From positions 18,435,383 through 18,499,382 of the forward strand of contig NC_135252.1 of the NCBI RefSeq assembly GCF_964204865.1: a stretch of 64,000 nucleotides of DNA, read 5' to 3'. The DNA comes from Styela clava. Lineage: Eukaryota; Chordata; Ascidiacea; Stolidobranchia; Styelidae. This document shows, one piece after another, positions 38,273 to 48,240 of the stretch. Every line of letters starts with the position of its first letter. The stretch's first letter is position 1. A program made the position numbers and the translations under genes. Under the pieces are notes generated by a model that worked only from the letters and a program-made list of their open reading frames with translations, was not told where the DNA came from and ran no database searches.

Positions 38273-38727
38273 CAGGGATCGGCAACCTTTTGTCGATCGC
38301 GGGCCAAAATTGAGGGTTGCGAGTCTTTGGCGGGTCGCACATATTTTCAAAAGCTGAAACCGAACGGATGATACTTTTTATAATAAAAATCAAGCAGTAA
38401 TACATCTCTCGAATAGAATATAGATTTATTTCTTCATTGCATCTCAAAAAATTCCATTTGAATATTTTCAGGGCCATTGAACCATTTGCACTTAACATCA
38501 ACTTTTTTGCGTTTTGTTGCCATTTGTCTAATTATAATTAAATTATAGGCACATTAAACGAGTAATTGTGAATTATATACTTGTAAGGTTATAATATAAT
38601 TTAGTTAAACAAAATATAATCGTCAAAACGGCTGTTTTGTTACTATAATTCAGTGAAGCGTCACGAGCCGGATTATAATACTCTGCGGGCCGGATCCGGC
38701 CCGGGGGCCGTAGGTTGCCGACCCCTG
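38273..38727. mobile_element. Nested CAGGGGTCGG hAT-type element
   Basis: Left end CAGGGATCGGCAACCTTTT, right end CGTAGGTTGCCGACCCCTG, exact 8 bp duplication ATCTACGG at 38265-38272 and 38728-38735. Its interior, on the minus strand, starts with ATGGCAACAAAACGCAAAAA, the beginning of a transposase-like frame also seen at 60441. It interrupts the transposase of the host element. Confidence 0.9.
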
Positions 38728-38739
38728 ATCTACGGCATT

Positions 38740-39540
38740 ACTATTATCTTTTTCCAAAATTAAAATAATTTTGCTGAGGTAGGTGAGCTGGCAAAGGACA
38801 AATTTCAAGTGAAGTTTGTACGTTGGAACATTTAAGCATAAGAGTAGGACATCCTTCTTGAGAATTTGAATAACTTATCAAGCTTTCAAACATTTCCGTA
38901 ATCCTTTGCAAAGCAGGTAATAAAGGGAGAAACCGAGTGTTGCCATGCTGTAATAACCGTTGATATTCAATATCAACAAAATCGCAGAATGGTTTCTGCT
39001 CTGTTACTCGGACAGTGTGAATGTAAAAATAATCATACATTCTGACAACAACACAAACAGGCAAAGTATCTACGGCATGTTGGAAAGGGCATCGCAGTGC
39101 AGTGTTGAACTACATGAGCCACACAATCTAAACCGGTTATGATTCTTTTAGTTTTAACAAAAAGCATTATTTGTTTTTCGTCTTTTTACGCCTCCAAAGT
39201 TGGTGTTGCAGTTATCCGCACAGAATCCAACAACTTTTCCGAGAACAGGGAGCAAGTATTCAGTAAAAGTTTTGGCGGTTTCCCTGGGTAAAGATTTGAA
39301 TTCTAATAGTTTTATCTTCACACCAACATCAGGTAAAAATAACGAACCATAACTGAAACAAGCTTTAAATTTTTTCTGTTTGATGCATCGAAGGTTACTG
39401 ATACGAAACTGGTTTAAAGTAAATCATCATTAGGTTCAGAGGAGAACAGCGGAGCAATGCAATTAAAAATCACCGACTCTCATTTATTTCTGGCTAAACG
39501 TGCAAAATCAGCGAATCCGCTTATCAGACAGCGGACATCA
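38740..39540 (-). pseudogene. hAT transposase, broken RNase H-like core
   Basis: Read on the minus strand, the region gives KVVGFCADNCNTNFGG, a strong hAT catalytic-core motif, followed by GLDCVAHVVQHCTA. After frame changes it reads VTEQKPFCDFVDIEYQRLL, HGNTRFLPLLPALQRITEMF and SQEGCPTL, which match the family order (Q-R-L-L-x-H-x-x-T-R-W-like motif with Trp replaced by Phe). Several frameshifts and stops separate the pieces, so no active enzyme is made. A further C-terminal part lies beyond the nested element, at about 38010-37790. Confidence 0.85.
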
Positions 39541-40433
39541 GAAATTCTAACTGTGTATTTACAAGTTAACGCAAATTTAGGCTAAAGAAAAATTAAAATT
39601 AATTTAGAGGTGCAGTCAATACTTTGGCCATGAATAGCAGTGTGATAGTAAAACATATACCGATTGTGACATAACAATAGAGCAATTTCTCTCTCTCTGA
39701 ACTAGCGAAGTGTGTCGCAAAACAGTGGTAAATGGGCTGCCACCGTTAAAAAAATTGTAATAATAATGAATATGAATTTTTTACCCACGACAGTCGTGCT
39801 GACAAACCGGGACATTTGAGTCAACCGGCCGGGACGCCGGGACAGCTCGTCAAAACCGGGACGTATGGTAAGCCTACCTATATATCACAATAAAACACAT
39901 GGTTTTCAACGAGCAAAAGAGTGGCCACGTCGATGAGAAATAAAACTGTTTACATTCTAATTCATCAAGTGCCTCAAACTCAATACCGCCACTATTCTGA
40001 ACCGAATTGATTTTTTAATTCCAATTGTGGTGTAAATACGCTTGGGGGAATATTTTCTGCTACTCTGAGCTCTGATACACTGAGCTACAGGGCATATGAG
40101 TATTCACGTCCTGTACTCTGCTCACCCGAATAAAACTCTTCAATCCATGCATTAACAACTGACAGTAGGAACACTGGAAAATCCGATTGATGCCGGCGAT
40201 GTATTGGGTATTACCAAGTCACCCGTTTTCAGAAATATTACAGTTCAATATACGGCAAAGTAAAACCCTGCAAGTGAAGTATAAACAATTTATTGAAATT
40301 TTAAAACTATACGAAACTTTTCATTTTCTGATAAATTGTATATATATATATATAAAGTTAATTATATCAAATTTTGGGACTAGGTCAATGGCTCAAATGA
40401 ACAGGTTGTCCAATTTAATTTAGTGAGGTGATA

Positions 40434-40682
40434 ATATGTAAATCGTTATTTTGAGTTCGACATGCACGTAAGTAAATAAATGGAGCTTTAATTACGCATT
40501 AGAAATTGTAGAAACAGAAGGTGAAGCGGAAATGTTATGAAGGGAAACAATGACGCATGCTGGGTTATGCGGTTCAAATTTTGATTAATATCACATTTTC
40601 GGTTTGACGAGTTAGTTTAGTTTGGATTTGTTTATCAGTTATTCAGTAAAAAGCTCCAAGACTGTAGTTCAAAACAAGAAAC
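40434..40682 (+). promoter_or_regulatory. Conserved upstream block of FReD copy A
   Basis: The 250 bases before the start codon are shared with B (61344-61594) and, more diverged, with C (46150-46394). The best-conserved parts are TGACGCATGCTGGGTTATGC, ATTTTCGGTTTGACGAGTTA and GTAAGTAAATAAATGGAGC. Conservation in the diverged copy C beyond the surrounding sequence suggests a promoter with the transcription start just upstream of the ATG; this is inference. Confidence 0.6.
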
Positions 40683-43516
40683 ATGATGTGTCATTCTTTG
40701 TTCCTGTTGCTTATTGCGGGATCAAGTCTCGGTGAGAAAGTTTTAAAATATTTGACCCTACTTAGTGTAAATTAAAGACTAAAAATTTTTAAAATTACGT
40801 ATTTGTTTATTTCTCATAAAACAAATCCATAGTTAACATATAAAAGCTTTCACGATATCACACGAATTGAGAATGTCGCCAAATTAACGAACAACGCATG
40901 TCGATTGGAACATGTTTCGTCTAAATAACATAACCAAGTCCTAAGCTATGGCTTAGTCAAAATTAATAACTTCATAATGTTACTCTTATACACAGCAAAA
41001 ATATTGCCAAACTCAGAAGATACCTGTGATGGCATATCACACAATTTTTACTTGACGGTAAGTTAAATTATTTATGTATTATTGCAATTTTATAAATACC
41101 ATCACCAAAACGTGTGTAAATACTATTAACCTAGCAAAAATCATTCTTGCGCAGATAATATACACATTGTATAACAAATTTTCAGCAGCATTAAACCTCA
41201 AAATGTTATTTCTCGAATTTCATATGTCAATGTTGTGGGAATTCAAGGAAATGTTGCATTTGTTGTAAATAATTTGTAGTATAATATTCTTGCTCTAATT
41301 TTATACAATTGATTGTTTAGCATATTTTTTCTTACTTCTTAAAAAACCCTTCACAAAAATGTGAAGTAAAGTGTGTTTCATTCTGTTTGTTTCAGTTAAC
41401 CAGCGAACAAGGTAAGATGTGACTTTTATTACAATATTGATTGGTTTAACGGTCCCAGAATCTTTATTTGGATTCAATTTGAGAGAATCTTTGAATAAAT
41501 ATATATATCAATCTCATTAGTTTTACATGTTCAAAATCTTCGTACACCAACAGACACACTAAGTATTGGTAAGCTAAAGCAACTTAAATCTATACCAGAT
41601 TCAGAAATACATCAGAAGGTTTGTTAATTCAGATTTGCGAATGCAGTTGGAAGAAAAGCTTACATTATTGTTAATGAATAATTTTGACGGAGATCTTGTA
41701 ATAAACACTCAAATATTTGAAAATGTTGCACGCACCAACCTAAATCATACAACTACAGATAGAGATGATACCACCGACAATAATGTTGAATATTCTAGTT
41801 CCGCGTCTTCTAATGATGTCACAACTGATCCGTTTTATTCAAGGACAAATTTGATAACAGAGAAAACTGAATTGAGTACAAAGAAGGAAATTACGACAGG
41901 TTTTAATAATTTTTCTTCATATTTTCAACGTAAATGTAGATCAAGCTACACCAACAACTCGAATTGCAATGCATTATGTATACACAGTGTAGAAGGGAAC
42001 CAATAAAAATATTGCAATGACAAAAATTTGAAAAAAAAAACTCTTCAAATATGTATGAAATTATGGAAGTGTATGATCGCAAAACCCAACAAATTTGTAT
42101 TCTAGTCAAAATTATAATTATTACTCAATTCTTATGGTAGTAGCTTATACAATTGAGGTAGTTTAGTCATTTGGTAAGGTATTTAAACTATAATGTCCGT
42201 AATATAATACGAACGCGTCATCTATCGATTTCATTACATTCAATTATTGAACCTAATTGACCTCATTTCAGGCACTTACGAAATATACCGACTGGGAATG
42301 GCCGAGAAGTACCGACAAATTGATAACAACCGACAAAGATGATATTGGAGATGTGGTGACCACTGACACGGATTCAACTCTTCTTCAGTCTTCTACTTTA
42401 ACTACTCTCGTTGATAGGAATGAAGGAAGCTCACATTCAGGTATCGGTACTAGCAGAAGATTTCTGTCTTCCTCTTGATCATTATATTTACAACGTATAG
42501 TTAATATTATGTAATAATATTATGTTTTATATCAATATCAGATTTACCCGAGGATTGTACAAACATGCAAAAGAAAAACGCGAAAACTAAAAACGCTACT
42601 GGTGGAGTATTTAATATTTATCCTGAACCAAACGAAAGTTCCATTGAAGTTTATTGTGATCTCGTCACCGAATGAGGAGGATGGATTGTAAGCTTTGCAT
42701 TTTGAACAAAGCTAGTATAAGCTGATTAAAAATTATCCCTTGTATCAATTTTCAATATTCACTAATCACTCCACTCTCATGAGTGAAAATTTTATAAATC
42801 TGCACGGATACGTAAATTTGACAAAATTTTTGTAACATTTCGTTGTGAATCAATCATTGAATAATATAAGAACAACAGCAAACTTGATTTCAAAGGTGTT
42901 TCAACGACGAATGGATGGATCGGAAAATTTTTATAGAAATTATTCTGACTACGTGAAGGGGTTTGGAAAAGCCGATAGAGAAATGTGGCTTGGTAAGTTT
43001 ATTTACTTTTAATATTGTTGGAATATTTGCAATGTAACAATTTTGAATGAAGTTGCGATAAGAAAATGTCAAAAAAATTTAATATTGATCAAAATGTGCA
43101 ACTCGGTTGGTTTACTTGCCCAATTCTAAATCCAGAAGTCATAAAATTAAATATTTCCATATTAAATCTTTGAAATTGTATAAAATCATTCAAGTTAACA
43201 TAAAAACGAGAATATCGGTTGGAAACCGAAGACTTATCGATCGATAGTTAGGGGATCCCCCAAAACAGAAACTGCAGTTTCGATTCATCCGCTCTTGTAA
43301 CTTGCGCACTGCGCATCGCACACACACACTCGGCGGGTTTCAAAATTCTCTCGCTTTACAAAAATCTAGATCACTATATCAATAATTGATTGATAACTCG
43401 CTAATTATACGACATAATTCGCCCAAAATCAATAGGCTACTGGTCCGAGATAAGATGAATGCACATGCAAAATCTGGAGCAGATTCAATCTCGCTTTCGT
43501 GAGATATCGCGTGCAT

Positions 43517-43570
43517 CTAACAGACAGACATACATACAGACATACATACAGACAGACATACATACAGACA
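43517..43570. repeat. ACAG/ACAT microsatellite
   Basis: Alternating CAGACAGACATACATACAGA units in intron 8 of FReD copy A, inside a possible small element with ACTTATCGATC-type inverted ends (about 43230-43611). Confidence 0.7.
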
Positions 43571-44137
43571 AATACCTATCAATATACTTACCGATCTTAA
43601 GATCGATAAGTAATTAAGCACCAATACCATGTATAATGATACCTCATTTGCGCCAATATAAACTTCAGGTCTGGAAACGTTGAATCTGATTACGAATAAA
43701 TATGATTGTGAACTTCGTATAGATATGAAAGATTGGGAAAACAACACATCTTACGCCAAATATGGGTGAGTCGCGTGATAAAAAAATAAAAAGCCAATGA
43801 ATTACACATAGCTTATAAATGTGGGTTGGACTTTGAAAGGCCAATCTGTCACCCTATTTAGGAAAGTCGCCATTGACTTCAAGTTTTAGTGTTATTTGAG
43901 CACGCACTCGGGAAGAAATGCTAGAGCAATGGAAGTTGGCTATTATATAATTTCTTTATTAAACTTGGCATCTTGGAATTGTTGTGAATTCGGAATAGCT
44001 TTTTCTAATATTCAAAATATTTCATATTGATTGAATGAAACTACATAAGCTACAATAATGCGGATAAAAACACTCGAAATAAGATAGAAACGTACCAGAC
44101 TACTGTAATATTACTAGTACAAACAAAAAATAAATGG

Positions 44138-44247
44138 GACCTCCTGAAGTATGCGCACCAAGATGGCGCACAATCTGAACTCGGGTTGTGTACAAAGTTA
44201 GGTTTCAGGCTGTGCGACATCTTTGTGCGCATACTTCAGGAGTACCA
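44138..44247. mobile_element. Short palindromic repeat, family F2
   Basis: CTCCTGAAGTATGCGCACCA and GTGCGCATACTTCAGGAGTA are inverted ends, with a GTTAGGTTTCAGGCTGTGCG return arm inside. It lies in the last intron of FReD copy A and closely resembles 13098-13201. Confidence 0.75.
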
Positions 44248-44713
44248 AATAATGATATACGTTTGACTGCTGTTGATAAATAGTCAAGAAACGAATCTCA
44301 AAACCCCTCAGACATACTGTAGAGACGCAGTTGAAGGACAGAAACATGAATAACGCTCTAAATTTCTAGGGTGTTTAAAGTTGGAGATGAAACTAACAAA
44401 TATCAACTCACTGTGGGGGAATACAGTGGAAATGCGGGAGATTCAATGCGAAATCATTCTACAATGAACTTCACAACAAAAGATTACGACAACGATATCT
44501 GGCAAAGAAATTGCGCTCAACGATTCAGAGGCGGTTGGTGGTACAATAAATGCCATCAATCTAACCCAAACGGCATTTACTTATCAGGAGAATCTGAGTT
44601 TGGCGTTGGAATCAGCTGGTTTACCTGGAAAACGCACAGATACTCCCTCAAATTTATTGAGCTGAAACTCAGGAAAAAATCTAAAACTATATGATCTCGC
44701 GCGAACCTTGCAA

Positions 44714-44719
44714 AATAAA
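44714..44719 (+). terminator. Poly(A) signal of FReD copy A
   Basis: AATAAA lies 20 bases after the stop codon and a second AATAAA follows at about 44727. The spacing fits a compact 3' UTR. Confidence 0.55.
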
Positions 44720-45149
44720 CGATCAAAATAAACGATTGGTTTTTAAGCGAGCTAGTGTTATGCTGAAGTCCCTCTCGTTTTTTTTTCCATATGTGTGAAT
44801 GGACATCAGTGGCCTAACATGTAGCAAATTTTTGAGCTACCATTTATGGTGATTGATTACCATTTGGGATTGCTGCCTGCATATAAATGGCCTGGCAATT
44901 GATGTAAATAAGTGACTTTCGAAGATTTTAAACATTTTGTCATCATATATATACGTTTGTTCCATATTCAAATATACCCATAATAATATGTCACGGATGC
45001 CGTCAGCATATTAGCGAGTTTCGTCCACGCACGCTTCAATCATCTCATTGGCATACTCGATCCGTATAAAACCGGAGAGTACAAGGTTTGATTTGACGAT
45101 CGCAGCGTGTGTGAAGCACATTTAGTTTCGCTACGTGGTAAAACGGGAC

Positions 45150-45570
45150 GTTGGCTCGAGGGTAGGAGAGTTGAGGTACATAGACAGTGGGTCGAAGATA
45201 GGAAGGTAAGAGGGATCGGAACGCGGGCCGGCGATAGAAAGGTTGAGGGAGATATGATGGTGGCACGTAGATAAGTGGTGAGTCCAGGATAGAAGGGTGG
45301 GAAAGATAGGGCAGGGCAGTGGGTCGAGGATAGGAAGGTGAGAGAGATAGGACAGCGAACCGGGGATAGAAAGTTTGTATGAGATAGGGCAGTGGGTCGA
45401 GGATAGGAAAGTATGAATAGATAGGTGGCTAGTCGAGGATAGGATAGTGAGAGAGGTAGTGCAGTGGGTCGAGGATAGAAAGGTTGGGGAGCTGGGGCAA
45501 TGTGTGGAGGACAAGAATGTTGAGGGAAATGGGACAGCGGGTGTAGGATAGAAAGGTTGAAGTGGATAGG
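45150..45570. repeat. GA-rich minisatellite, about 36 bp units
   Basis: Imperfect repeats of GTGGGTCGAGGATAGGAAGG and GAGAGATAGGGCAG. The minus strand is open in more than one frame and would encode Pro/Ser/Thr-rich FLSSTHCP repeats, an effect of the repeat composition and not evidence of a protein. Confidence 0.8.
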
Positions 45571-46149
45571 CAGGGCCATTTTGTATCTTGCTCTTCTGTG
45601 TTAAAGGTTGCACATCCCTGATTTAGCGTATATATAAAAGACTAAAAATTTTGAAAGTCTGCATATAAACTCAACTAAGGGCAAGCCGCAGTAAACAGTC
45701 TGGCGGGCCGTGGGTTGGGCAACCAATATATAAAGCTACAGCTCCTATGACCTATACCGAGCCGTAGTTGTTGCCGAATATAGGAGATTGAAAACATCGT
45801 CCTGAAAACTTTGGTACCGGGATGCATGTATACGATCAATAACTTCTTACAAATTTGAAAATCTATTTATCCATAGGAAAACTAAAACACATTGCATATG
45901 AGACGTTGATATAAACGTAAAACATATTTGTTATAAATTTCAATGATCGAGTTGAGTTGTCGGTGTTTTTCCACAGCAACAATGGAATAATGAATAGAAT
46001 AATAAATAAATAGAATAAAAAATCTTTGGCGCTTACATATTATACTGAGCTCAACAATGCCATGAACCTCCCAAAAATATAGAAAACTACTTCGATGTAA
46101 AATGGAAGTAAATTAAAAAGCTCTCAAATTTATTTTGATTATCGGGAAA

Positions 46150-46394
46150 TAATTTCTAAAATACTATTTTGAGTACAACATGTACGTTAATAAATACATC
46201 GACAGTTCGAAAGTTGTATTACCAAAAGATAAAGAGGAAATGTTATGACGTGAAATGATGACGCATGATGGGTTATGCGGTTCAAATATTAGTTGACATT
46301 ATCATTTTCGGTTTGACGAGTTAGTATGGTTTGATTTTTTCTATCTGTAAATCCGCAACAAAACTTCAAGCTTATAATTCAAAAAAGAAGAAAC
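46150..46394 (+). promoter_or_regulatory. Conserved upstream block of FReD copy C
   Basis: It shares GATGACGCATGATGGGTTAT, ATCATTTTCGGTTTGACGAG and CGTTAATAAATAC-type blocks with copies A and B in the same order and spacing. Confidence 0.55.
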
Positions 46395-48240
46395 ATGATA
46401 TATCAATATATATCAATTTGTTCGTGTTACTTATTGCGTGTTCAAGTCACGGTAAGATGGTTTTAAAATATTTGACCTACTTGATGTAAATTAAATACTA
46501 AAATTTAATAAAAGTATGTATTTGTTTATCTGTCATAAAACAACTCAATTGTTTACACATAAAAGCTTTCACGTTATTACCCGAATTGAGTAATTTAAAA
46601 GGCCGGTTAGAACATTTGTTGTCTAGATAACGTAAATTAAACTACGGTTTAGACCAAATTGACAAACTTCATAATGTTATTCCTGTAAACAGCAAAAATA
46701 TCGACAAACTCAGAAGATCAGTATGATGGCATATCATACAATTTTGACTTGACGGTAAGTTGAATTACTTATGTTTTATTGTAGTTTTATGAGTACGATC
46801 ACCGAAAATGCGTTAATACTATTAACTTAGCATAGATGATTATTGCACAGATTGTATACACATTGAATAACAAATTTTCAGTAGCAATAAACCGCAAAAT
46901 GTTATTTTTTGAATTTCTTACGTCGGTGTCAGCATTTAATATATATATAGGCTACATGTAGAATACGATCATTTGTGAAGTCGTAACACCTTGGGTGTTC
47001 GAGGAAATGTTGCATCTGTTGTTCATAATTTGGTAGTTTATTAACCTTGCTTTATTTTAATACAATTGATTGTTGAGCATATGTTTTGTTACTTCTCAAG
47101 TGACCCCTTTACAACACAGATAAAGTAATTTACGTTTTACTCTGTTTGTTTCAGTTCTCAAGTGAACAAGGTAAGATGTGTTTTTTATACTTATATTGAT
47201 TTGTTTAACGGCCCCAGAATCGGTTTTTATTTTGATTCAATTTGAAAGGATTTTTGAATAAGTATATATCTTAATCTCATTATGAGTAAACTAAAGCAGC
47301 TTAATTTATTCTACACCCGATTCAAGTTTTTTTTTTTAATTCAGATTTGCGAATGCAGTTGGAGGAAAAGCTTACATCAATTTTAATGAACATTTTTGAT
47401 GGAGATCTTGTAATAAACACTCAAATATTTGAAAATGTCGAACGCTCCAACCTAATTCCAACAACAACAGATAGAGATGATACCACCGACAATAATGCTG
47501 TATATTCTAGTTCCCCGTCTCCTAATGATGTCATAACTAATCCGCTCTATTCAGCGACAAATGGAATACACGAGAAAGCTGCATTGAGTACAAGGACGGA
47601 AATTACGACAGGTTCAATCAATTTTTTTTTGACGCTTATAAGCATACGTGTAGATCAGGCAATATCAAATACTCAAATTACATTAATATATATACACAGT
47701 GTAGAAGAGAAACAATTATAATTTTGCAACTCTGAAATTTGCGAATATGAAAATTTGTTAAATATATCAAGAGTCTAACAAATTTCTATGCTATACCAAA
47801 TTTTAATTGTTAATTCAATATAGGTAAATCTAAGCAATTGATAAAGTATTTGAACTATAATGTCTGTAATATAATAAGAACACGTCATCTATCGATTCGA
47901 TTACCAATCTATTTGATCCTATTTCAAGCACTAACGAAATATACTTGGGGATGGCCGCTTAGTACTGACCAATTGATAACAACCGACAAAGATGATATTG
48001 GACATAGAGTGACCACTGACACGGATTCAACTCTTATTCAGTCTTTCCCTTTATCAACCTTCGTTGATAGGACTAGAGGAAGCTCACTTTCAGGTATCTG
48101 TAGGCTACCAGCAAAACATTTCTGCCTTCCTCTTGATCACTAAAATAAATATCATGTTTATATCAATACCAGAATTACCCGAGGATTGCACAAACATGCA
48201 CAAGAAAAACGCAAAAATTAAAAACGATACCATTCCAAGC
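46395..48240 (+). pseudogene. FReD gene copy C, 5' half only
   Basis: Exon equivalents 46395-46451, 46693-46754, 47155-47170, 47345-47611, 47929-48093 and the start of exon 7 at about 48174. The 15-base exon 4 of A/B is missing, but as a phase 1-1 exon its loss keeps the frame. The stalk exon is the same length (267 bases) as in A and clearly homologous (TTTDRDDTTDNN). Exon 7 reads LPEDCTNMHKKNAKIKND, then homology stops and the frame meets TGA at about 48247. In exon 1 the ATG is out of frame with the recognisable signal-peptide frame (INLFVLLIACSSHG) because of an insertion in the TATATATC run. As it stands there is no fibrinogen domain. It could supply the 5' exons for the downstream FReD (D). 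Confidence 0.75.

Larger units (their letters stand above)
37429..39876 (-). mobile_element. hAT element, TAGGCTTACC family, 2.45 kb with decayed transposase
   Basis: Ends TAGGCTTACCATAA and GTATGGTAAGCCTA; exact 8 bp duplication CCTATATA at 37421-37428 and 39877-39884. The element reads on the minus strand relative to 26324-28143. It keeps the transposase core but lacks the BED-finger part that the sister copy retains. The same sequence in segment B (around 60757) has a single CCTATATA and no insertion. Confidence 0.92.
36285..43111 (+). repeat. Segmental duplication, copy A
   Basis: This segment is homologous to 59583-64000. It starts with CCTCGCTCGCGAT in both. Collinear blocks are about 36285-37388 with 59583-60655, 39877-40170 with 60757-61050, and 40384-43111 with 61333-64000. 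Copy A has a 2.45 kb hAT insertion at 37429, a partly deleted CAGGGGTCGG element at 37213-37388 and about 210 bp (40172-40383) missing from B. Within the FReD gene the offset changes by only 3 bases over 2.3 kb, including introns, so the duplication is recent. Confidence 0.92.
40683..44694 (+). pseudogene. Secreted fibrinogen-related protein gene, copy A (two lesions)
   Basis: Ten exons: 40683-40731, 40996-41057, 41396-41411, 41554-41568, 41633-41899, 42273-42440, 42542-42687, 42896-42992, 43669-43765, 44370-44694. Exon 1 is a signal peptide (MMCHSLFLLLIAGSSLG). Exons 2-6 give an acidic Thr/Ser-rich stalk (TTDRDDTTDNN, LITTDKDDIGD). Exons 7-10 encode a fibrinogen C-terminal domain: [43 protein letters not shown], the Ca-site-like KDYDND, WWYNKCHQSNPNG and WFTWK. 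Without lesions it would be about 413 aa, a secreted lectin-like protein. Lesions: TGA at 42673-42675 where GGGW-type motifs have Gly/Asp, and CAGG instead of CAAG at the exon 6 acceptor, which shifts the frame. AATAAA lies at 44714. It could be a recently dead gene or one with sequencing errors. Confidence 0.85.

Noticed and set aside
42673-42675. Selenocysteine decoding of the shared TGA
   Set aside because: FReD proteins are not known selenoproteins, the position normally holds Gly or Asp, and no SECIS-like structure was apparent in the copy A 3' flank.
45040-45613. Two overlapping 160-179 residue minus-strand open frames rich in Pro, Ser and Thr
   Set aside because: They coincide with a GA-rich minisatellite, are open in several frames for the same reason, and have no start context, splice sites or domain.
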